Origin: Bog-113 sp965226755
GTDB taxonomy: Bacteria > Acidobacteriota > Terriglobia > Bryobacterales > Bryobacteraceae
Assembly: GCA_965226755.1 (NCBI GenBank)
Contig: CBDDDT010000002.1
Span: 186,001 to 250,000, forward strand
DNA: 64,000 nucleotides
Reading direction: 5' to 3'
Below, piece after piece: positions 58,842 through 64,000 of this stretch. The first letter of the stretch is position 1. Each line of letters begins with the position of its first letter. The notes beneath the pieces are model-generated. The model made no database searches. It had not been told where the DNA came from and worked only from the letters and a program-made list of their open reading frames with translations. Both the position numbers and the translations under genes were made by a program.

Positions 58842-59614
58842 AAATCCCAGATGCGCGGCTCGAGTTTCCCGGGCGTGTACTCGATGAGGGCGTATTCGCC
58901 TGGCGGAAGAGGTTTCTCGGGCCAGATTTTGTAAAGGCCGCCCGCGCTGAGCTGCTTGCGAAAGGTGGGGATCTCGTCCACTTCTTCGGCTTTCTCGTCG
59001 ATGCCGGCCGGGGCGACGGTGATCCGTTCCGCGATGCGAACGCCTTTATGCGGGGTCAGCTTGATCATCGCGAACCGTTCCTCCTTTTCGAGCTGAAGAA
59101 AAAATTCCTGGCGGTCGTTGTCCACCAGACGAAGGGAATGGTCGCCCGGAACTTCCACGGTGGCCTTGCCCAGAATGAACGGAACGGGCACGGCGACGCG
59201 CAGAACCGAGCGGCCCTTGTTGGAGTGGTAACTGGACTCGGCCAGTTTGAAGATCGTGAGTTTGCCGGCGTCGTCCAGCGTATAAACGCCGGGATCCTGC
59301 GGAATCTTGAGAATCTCCTGCTGTTGAGCGTGGAGGGCCTTGTCTTCGTCGGAGATTGTTTTGGCTTCCCCGGCGAGCGCTTCCTTTTTGTCGGCGATCT
59401 CGGCCTCGGTCTTGCGGATATCGACCAGGTCGGTGGGGACCTCCTCCCAATCGCTGCGCTCGGTGCTGTAGAAGCGGACGCGATCGCCATCGCGCTTCCA
59501 CTCCCGCACGAGCTGATAGGAACCATCCTTGAGGTACAACCGGGACACGGCGGCAGAAGCGGCGAGGGCCAGGAGGAGAAGTGCAAGAACAACCCGCATA
59601 GGTCTGTATCCCAT
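58826..59614 (-). CDS. secreted hypothetical protein
   Basis: A 262-residue exported protein. The start at 59614 has GAGGAAATAAA directly before it. A hydrophobic N-terminus (RVVLALLLLALAASAAVS) leads to LYLKDGSYQLVREWKRDGDR, VRFYSTERSDWEEVPTDLVD (about 46-65), a coiled-coil region, and a C-terminal beta part ending GEYALIEYTPGKLEPRIWDF. This arrangement recurs in Solibacter-type genomes without a known role. Its first 11 codons and upstream DNA exist in a second, dead copy at 60728-60816. Confidence 0.78.
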   Translation of the reverse strand: MGYRPMRVVLALLLLALAASAAVSRLYLKDGSYQLVREWKRDGDRVRFYSTERSDWEEVPTDLVDIRKTEAEIADKKEALAGEAKTISDEDKALHAQQQEILKIPQDPGVYTLDDAGKLTIFKLAESSYHSNKGRSVLRVAVPVPFILGKATVEVPGDHSLRLVDNDRQEFFLQLEKEERFAMIKLTPHKGVRIAERITVAPAGIDEKAEEVDEIPTFRKQLSAGGLYKIWPEKPLPPGEYALIEYTPGKLEPRIWDFQFKK

Positions 59615-59671
59615 TTTATTTCCTCTTTGATTGGAGGCGTTTTGATTCCAAGCGGGGCGCGAGGCGATGGC
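59583..59671. repeat. border repeat 3A, left copy
   Basis: 89 bp matching 60728-60816 with two mismatches (offset 1145 bp). It covers the 5' end and upstream region of the intact minus-strand gene that starts at 59614. Confidence 0.95.
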
Positions 59672-59703
59672 AGTGGGAATGTTTTGCCGCCCGCCGTCAT
59701 CGG

Positions 59704-59883
59704 CATGCCGAACCGGGCTAGCTCAAGGCGCACGCTCGCGTCCGGGTCTTCGATGACGATAGGCACCGATTCGGCAGGCGCAACGTTGTGTGAAGGCGCA
59801 AAAAATCGCGGCGTGATGCGGGTGGCGCTGTATTCCTTCGCAAGCGCCTGCAGATTGTCCTTCGATACGAAACGCCCGCACAT
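59704..59883 (-). pseudogene. SRAP (YedK/HMCES) N-terminal fragment
   Basis: A 60-codon fragment starting MCGRFVSKDNLQALAKEYSA, continuing TRITPRFFAPSHNVAPAESV and PIVIEDPD ... LELARFGM, then running into unrelated sequence. It is the N-terminus of an SOS response-associated peptidase, the abasic-site DNA-protein crosslink family in which Cys2 is catalytic. The family is normally about 220 residues; the rest is missing. A remnant within insert 3. Confidence 0.85.
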
Positions 59884-59951
59884 GGGCGCAGGTAACAGCA
59901 TGCCTGCGCAGCGGTCAAGCGGCCGGAAGCGGATATCTGCGTTTCAGCGGA

Positions 59952-59974
59952 GCAAGGGGGCTCTGCCCCCTTGC
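59952..59974. repeat. hairpin in insert 3
   Basis: A perfect 9-bp inverted repeat, GCAAGGGGG / CCCCCTTGC, with a 5-nt CTCTG loop, in the 263-bp gap between the SRAP fragment and the antitoxin gene. It could be a terminator or a REP-like palindrome; no second copy is seen in this window. Confidence 0.5.
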
Positions 59975-60146
59975 ATATCCCCCGGGATTTCGCTTTCCTG
60001 CCAGAGCTGGTTGGTTTAAGATGCGGGTGGGCCAGCCGGAGGATAGGGCAACGTGGGAACGACCCGAGCGCCGAGCTGGAGGCCGGAGCTGGTCGGGTGC
60101 AGAAATGCATCCGCCGCTTTCGTTAAAGTAACCAGTAGGCAATGCG

Positions 60147-60359
60147 ATGAGCAATTTACAAAATCAGATTGGTAGCCTCTCCACGGCCGAGAAATTTGAG
60201 CTGCTGGACGAATTGTGGGAAAGCCTCGAAGCATCCACCCCGGCGCTGACGGATGAGCAGCGCGCCGAGCTGGACTACCGCATGGCCCAGTATGAGCAGA
60301 ACCCCGCCAACGTCCTGCCCTGGGAACACGTTAAGGCGGGCCTGCTTAAAAAGCAGTGA
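60147..60359 (+). CDS. addiction-module antitoxin (TIGR02574-type)
   Basis: A 70-residue helical protein of the short addiction-module type. It begins SNLQNQIGSLSTAEKFELLD and has ELWESLEASTPALTDEQRAE and YEQNPANVLPWEHVKAGLL, the usual ending in which the last helix wraps the toxin. It precedes a RelE/ParE-type toxin with a GTGA overlap. It appears intact, while its toxin is frameshifted. Confidence 0.85.
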   Translation: MSNLQNQIGSLSTAEKFELLDELWESLEASTPALTDEQRAELDYRMAQYEQNPANVLPWEHVKAGLLKKQ

Positions 60360-60648
60360 TATTGCCGGTCGTCTGGCTGCCGGAAGCCGATGCGGAGCTT
60401 AAAGAAGCGCTGGCGCATTACGACACGATACGCCCTGAACTCGCAACCCGTTTTGCGGAGGCCGTAATAGACACGGTGGATCTGATGGCCGCCGCGCCAT
60501 TGCAATTTGCGGTCGTGGAAAAAGGACGGCGGCGGGCCGGAGTTCGCCGGTTTCCTTACGGGATATTCTTCATCGTGGAAGAAGCCGCATCGTGGTCATT
60601 GCCTGCTTCCACGGCAAGCGGCATCCCAAACACTGGCAGTTGCGCTAG
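60356..60648 (+). pseudogene. RelE/ParE-family toxin with a one-base frameshift
   Basis: The frame starts at GTG 60356, overlapping the antitoxin stop, and encodes ILPVVWLPEADAELKEALAH, LATRFAEAVIDTVDLMAAAP and RRAGVRRFPYGIFFIVEE, a ParE/RelE-type core. After EEA a missing base near 60583 shifts the frame. In the next frame the normal ending, RIVVIACFHGKRHPKHWQLR, runs to a TAG at 60646-60648. The toxin is therefore probably inactive, unless the lesion is a sequencing error. Confidence 0.8.
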
Positions 60649-60656
60649 TTCTTTCA

Positions 60657-60730
60657 CCGCGCTATTCGCCGTGGCTGCCGCTGCTCAGATTCCGGGCCTC
60701 TGCAACACCGGGGAGACGCCCAAAACCGCA
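60657..60730. repeat. border repeat 3B, left copy
   Basis: 74 bp matching 60897-60970 with two mismatches (offset 240 bp). It is a fragment from inside the 5' part of the gene that starts at 60869 (residues about 11-34), placed directly against repeat 3A right copy. Confidence 0.95.
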
Positions 60731-60816
60731 AGAACAACCCGCATAGGTCTGTATCCCATTTTATTTCCTCTTTGATTGGAGGCGTTTTGATTCCAAGCGG
60801 GGCGCAAGGCGGTGGC
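60728..60816. repeat. border repeat 3A, right copy
   Basis: Partner of 59583-59671. It contains a dead copy of the start (ATG complement at 60757-60759) and first 11 codons of the secreted-protein gene at 58826-59614. Its junction with repeat 3B shares the bases GCA. Confidence 0.95.
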
Positions 60817-60868
60817 GGGCTACTTTGATTCTCAGAGTGATAGTCTCATTTAGCGTGAGGAGAAACGA

Positions 60869-61567
60869 ATGACCGCCCTTAAGATTGCCGGGGCTGCCGC
60901 GCTATTCGCCGTAGCCGCCGCTGCTCAGATTCCGGGCCTCTGCAACACCGGGGAGACGCCCAAAACCGCATTGGGATGCAGCGGGGTTCTGGTTGCGCCC
61001 AACCCTCCCGGCGGCGGCCCGAACCGTGACGGCAATTGGGAAATTGCCGACCCGTATCCCTCGACTCTTTCCACAACCCTGGGGGCGTGTGCTCTCAAGA
61101 GTTTTGTCAGTGCTTGGGTCGATACTCCGGTAGCGGGCGGGTGGATTCCAAACAGCACCGCTTCCGAGTGGATCACGCCATATAACGGAGAAGGCAATTT
61201 GACCTCAGGCTGGTATGCCTATGCAACTGCGTTCCACGTTCCCGTCGTTCTGCCCGGCGGAGTTGCGCCGAAAGGCGTGATCATCAACGGCCGCCTCGCC
61301 TCCGACAATTCAACCTATTCGTTTGCCCTTGCGAGTGTCGCGGAGGGCGGCTCGTGCGCCGTTCCGAAAGGCCTGCCTATACCGATCAATCCCGGAACTC
61401 TTCCAGGGGACGATTCGGAGAAGTGGACGGACTTCAGCTTTACTAGCCCCGTCGCAATAACGCCCGGCTCGGATCTGCTCCTGTATGTTGTCGTTCAGAA
61501 TGCGTACTCGGCGCCTTCCCCGACCGGCCTGCGCGTCGAATTCTTAGCTACGTCAAGTTTCTATTAA
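60869..61567 (+). CDS. secreted hypothetical protein
   Basis: A 232-residue exported protein preceded by GAGGAG. A signal peptide (LKIAGAAALFAVAAAAQ) is followed by a mature part with two cysteines early (LCNTGETPKTALGCSG), DGNWEIADPYPSTLSTT, the AGGWIPNSTASEWITPYNGE segment and GWYAYATAFHVPV, a PEP-CTERM-like or choice-of-anchor-like beta-sandwich without a sorting tail. The family is not named. A diverged copy of its residues 11-34 lies 240 bp upstream. Confidence 0.72.
   Translation: MTALKIAGAAALFAVAAAAQIPGLCNTGETPKTALGCSGVLVAPNPPGGGPNRDGNWEIADPYPSTLSTTLGACALKSFVSAWVDTPVAGGWIPNSTASEWITPYNGEGNLTSGWYAYATAFHVPVVLPGGVAPKGVIINGRLASDNSTYSFALASVAEGGSCAVPKGLPIPINPGTLPGDDSEKWTDFSFTSPVAITPGSDLLLYVVVQNAYSAPSPTGLRVEFLATSSFY
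60897..60970. repeat. border repeat 3B, right copy (within the intact gene)
   Basis: Partner of 60657-60730 and in frame with the complete gene. Confidence 0.95.
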
Positions 61568-61641
61568 AAGCCGGTCAGCTTCCTTCGTAGCGGGACTTTG
61601 AGCGGGAAACGATTCACGCCATCTCTCATAATGGTTCTGAC

Positions 61642-62613
61642 ATGCGCTATCGACGACTGGGCAGAACGAATTTTGAAGTGAGTGAGATCGGACATGGAGC
61701 CTGGGGTATCGGCGGCAACATGTGGTTTGGCGGGACCGACAAGGAATCTTTGACGGCTTTGCGGAGTTCGCTTCATGCGGGCGTGAACTTCATCGACACG
61801 GCGCTGGCGTATGGAGAAGAAGGCCACAGCGAGCGGCTGGTGGGGCAGATCGCGAGCGAATCGGACGCGACGATCTTCATCGCGACCAAAGTGCCGCCCC
61901 GCAACCAGATGTGGCCGGCCCGTCCGGGGATCGGAATCGACGAAGTCTTCCCGTACGACTACATCATCGAGTGCACGGAACGAAGCCTGAAGAACCTGGG
62001 TCTGGAAGTGCTCGATCTCCAGCAGCTGCATGTGTGGAACCCGGAGTGGCTGGAAAGAGACGAGTGGCGGCGCGCGATCGAGGATCTGAAGAAGGCCGGC
62101 AAGGTTCGCGCGTTCGGGATCTCGATCAACGACCACCAGCCCGATTCGGCGGTCGGAATCATCAACACCGGCATGATCGACACGGTGCAAGTGATTTACA
62201 ACATCTTCGACCGAACCCCGGAGAAGACGCTTTTCCCGCTGTGCCGCGAGAAGAACATTGGCGTAATCGCGCGCGTGCCGTTTGACGAGGGCGCATTGAC
62301 CGGGCGCATCACAGAGGATTCCACGTTCGAAGAAAAGGATTTCCGCGCCATGTACTTCCGAGGCGACCGGACCAAGGAGGTGGCGCGGCACGTGGATGCG
62401 CTGGTGCGGGATCTGGAAATCGACCGGCATGACCTGCCGCTGATTGCACTCCGTTTCATTCTGTCGAATCCCGCCGTTTCCACGGTGATTCCGGGCATGC
62501 GATCGGTGTCCAGCGTGGATATGAATGTGCGGGCGCCCATGTTGGGACCGCTGCCCGAGCCCTTTCTGGACATAGTGCGGGCGCACGCATGGGATAAGAA
62601 TTACTACTCCTGA
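61642..62613 (+). CDS. aldo/keto reductase
   Basis: A 323-residue AKR superfamily oxidoreductase. It begins MRYRRLGRTNFEVSEIGHGA, has the Asp/Tyr pair in NFIDTALAYGEEGHSE (about 49-64), Lys in TIFIATKVPPRNQ, and His in LQQLHVWNPEW (about 127-137). The C-terminal PLIALRFILSNPAVSTVIPG and GMRSVSSVDMN form the cofactor segment. Substrate unknown. It stands alone between the secreted gene and the convergent NIPSNAP gene, 4 bp away. Confidence 0.92.
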   Translation: MRYRRLGRTNFEVSEIGHGAWGIGGNMWFGGTDKESLTALRSSLHAGVNFIDTALAYGEEGHSERLVGQIASESDATIFIATKVPPRNQMWPARPGIGIDEVFPYDYIIECTERSLKNLGLEVLDLQQLHVWNPEWLERDEWRRAIEDLKKAGKVRAFGISINDHQPDSAVGIINTGMIDTVQVIYNIFDRTPEKTLFPLCREKNIGVIARVPFDEGALTGRITEDSTFEEKDFRAMYFRGDRTKEVARHVDALVRDLEIDRHDLPLIALRFILSNPAVSTVIPGMRSVSSVDMNVRAPMLGPLPEPFLDIVRAHAWDKNYYS

Positions 62614-62617
62614 GCGG

Positions 62618-63055
62618 CTACTTTAGCGGCGAGAAGTCGGTGGGATCCAGGAACTGCGAGTCCACCTTCTGGACCAGCTTGCCGTTGAGCTCGGAATCCG
62701 CCTGCACCTTTTTCCATTCGGGATCGGCGCCGAAGGCGGCCCAGTTGGCTTTGGCCTGCTCGCGGCTGGCGTGCGAAATCATATAGATCAGGGTGTTGCT
62801 CTTGTCGGGCTCATCCTGAAAATCCCAGTAGCCGACGTTGGTCATGCCATGCCTTTCAAAGATGGTCATGGTGTGCTCGCGAAAGCGTTTCTTGAGATCA
62901 TCGAGCTTTCCCGGAAAGCAGTGATAGGTGCGCAGTTCGAATACACGGGTGGAATCGGCGGCATGCGCTTTTCCGGAATACAGGGAGAATCCGAGAACGC
63001 CGACGGCGAGCAGCGGAAGAAGAATTTTCAGAGCATCTGTTTTCAGAGCGTGCAT
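62618..63055 (-). CDS. NIPSNAP family protein
   Basis: A 145-residue exported protein: hydrophobic N-terminus (LKILLPLLAVGVLGFSLYSG), then one NIPSNAP domain, VFELRTYHCFPGKLDDLKKR (about 40-59), GMTNVGYWDFQDEPDKSNTL, YMISHASREQAKANWAAF and DPEWKKVQADS. These ferredoxin-like domains are found alone or doubled; function is unclear in bacteria. The gene is convergent with the AKR and 32 bp downstream of pyruvate kinase. Confidence 0.9.
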   Translation of the reverse strand: MHALKTDALKILLPLLAVGVLGFSLYSGKAHAADSTRVFELRTYHCFPGKLDDLKKRFREHTMTIFERHGMTNVGYWDFQDEPDKSNTLIYMISHASREQAKANWAAFGADPEWKKVQADSELNGKLVQKVDSQFLDPTDFSPLK

Positions 63056-63087
63056 GGTGGGCAGTTTATCTCACCCGGCCGCGTGAG

Positions 63088-64000
63088 TTAACTGGTTTCG
63101 CCGAGGCGGTGGACTTTCATCAGGTTCATGGTTCCGGGGCGGCAGACGGGCTGGCCGGCGACGAAGATGACAAGATCGTCCGCCCGAAGAAATCCTTTGT
63201 CGAGCAGAACGCGATCCATTTGCGTGAGCATCTCATCCGTCGAATCGACATGCGGGGCGACGATGGGGAGCACGCCGTACGTGACGGAAAGCCGGCGGGC
63301 CACTTCGGGATCAGGCGTGATGGCGTACAAGCAAACGGGCGGCCGGTAGCGGGCGATGAGGCGGGCGCTGGATCCGGTGGTGGTGAAGACGATCAGGGCC
63401 GTCACCCCGGCGGCGCGGGCGGCGTTATAGGCCGCATCGGCCAGCACCTCCGCGGTATTCTCCTTCTGGACCGGGCGCCTGCGCTCCTCGAATCCCTTGG
63501 CCCGGATCGACTTCTCCGCTTCGATGGCGATGCGCTTCATGTAACTGACGGCTTCGACCGGGTAACTGCCGGTGGAGGTTTCCGCCGACAGCATGACGGC
63601 GTCAGTTCCGTCATAGATGGCGTTGGCGACATCGCTGACCTCGGCGCGCGTGGGGACGGGACTGGCCGTCATGGATTCGAGCATCTGGGTCGCGGTGATG
63701 ACGAACTTGCCGGCGCGGCGCGATTTGCGGATGACGGATTTCTGGATGGGCGGCACGCGCTCCAGGTCCATTTCGACGCCGAGATCCCCGCGCGCGACCA
63801 TCACGCCGTCTGCCGCCGCGATGATTTCGACGATATTGTCGACGCCCTCGGGCTTTTCGATCTTGGCGATGATCGGCATGCCCGGGTTGCGCGTTCCGAT
63901 GTGCCGGCGCAGCTCCTCCACGTCATGGGCGGAGCGGACGAAGGAAAGCGCGATCATATCGACCTGCTGGCGCAGACCGAATTCCAAATCGTCGAGATCT
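63088..64000 (-). CDS. pyk: pyruvate kinase (C-terminal part, cut by the window end)
   Basis: The last 303 residues of pyruvate kinase, which makes pyruvate and ATP from phosphoenolpyruvate and ADP. The frame is open to the window edge and continues beyond it. Visible are the QQVDMIALSFVRSAHDVEEL helix, the catalytic lysine region IIAKIEKPEGVDNI, VMVARGDLGVEMDLERVP, TATQMLESMTASPVPTRAEV with the substrate-binding loop, DAVMLSAETSTGSYPVEAV, and the regulatory C-domain to GTMNLMKVHRLG. The N-terminal A and B domains lie outside. Confidence 0.96.
   Translation of the reverse strand, partial: DLDDLEFGLRQQVDMIALSFVRSAHDVEELRRHIGTRNPGMPIIAKIEKPEGVDNIVEIIAAADGVMVARGDLGVEMDLERVPPIQKSVIRKSRRAGKFVITATQMLESMTASPVPTRAEVSDVANAIYDGTDAVMLSAETSTGSYPVEAVSYMKRIAIEAEKSIRAKGFEERRRPVQKENTAEVLADAAYNAARAAGVTALIVFTTTGSSARLIARYRPPVCLYAITPDPEVARRLSVTYGVLPIVAPHVDSTDEMLTQMDRVLLDKGFLRADDLVIFVAGQPVCRPGTMNLMKVHRLGETS

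Noticed and set aside
27087..60970. A single integrative element spanning the repeats
   Set aside because: The three repeat pairs have different sequences and enclose separate blocks, with core genes such as rpmF, plsX, ruvX and mltG between them.

Overview
The window is GC-rich, densely coded bacterial chromosome. It fits an Acidobacteriota genome of the Bryobacterales / Candidatus Solibacter type. The evidence is a secreted protein ending in the Solibacter-type TIGR03437 C-terminal domain (50866-52602), several secreted carboxypeptidase-regulatory-like and SIMPL proteins, a futalosine-route menaquinone gene (mqnC), many overlapping start/stop pairs of the ATGA or GTGA type, and frequent decayed toxin-antitoxin genes. 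The assignment is inferred from gene content only.

Layout. 1-6.3 kb: acyl-CoA carboxylase carboxyltransferase plus AtuA-like protein, then two overlapping secreted carboxypeptidase-regulatory-like proteins. 6.3-12.4 kb: Mpo1-like protein, Tat-exported glucoamylase-like protein, SIMPL protein, OGFr_N-domain protein, and a sodium symporter / 61-aa membrane protein / galactokinase operon. 12.4-22.2 kb: DinB, a lactate-racemase-like protein, then a minus-strand run (two tandem M1 aminopeptidases, ftsY, ribD, ribE). 22.2-29.9 kb: the main accessory zone, with TMEM175-like channel, pRiA4b ORF-3 protein, decayed antitoxins, a frameshifted coiled-coil membrane protein, HAD hydrolase, CPBP protease, a wrecked IS630 transposase and a DUF481 protein. 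30-35.6 kb: the conserved yceD-rpmF-plsX block, a DsbD-TlpA fusion and NDH-2. 35.7-47.7 kb: vapC remnant, ALDH, AKR, ADH, IMPase, heparinase-like protein, VIT-family protein, Pta, and ruvX-mltG. 47.8-57.8 kb: ABC exporter, DMT permease, TIGR03437 protein with an orphan nuoA, MauE-type protein, amidohydrolase, choice-of-anchor P protein. 57.8-64 kb: mqnC, a secreted protein, a relic cassette (SRAP fragment and toxin-antitoxin pair), AKR, NIPSNAP protein, and pyruvate kinase cut by the window end.

The most unusual signal is structural and occurs three times. Near 27.1-29.0, 38.4-40.0 and 59.6-61.0 kb, a block of about 1.0-1.5 kb of accessory DNA sits between near-identical direct repeats of 74-192 bp. 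In each case the repeats are the end segments (3' ends or 5' ends) of the resident flanking genes, so those genes stay intact and a diverged partial copy lies on the other side of the insert. No integrase, transposon ends or CRISPR array is visible that would explain this. I found no tRNA or rRNA gene and no CRISPR array in the window.
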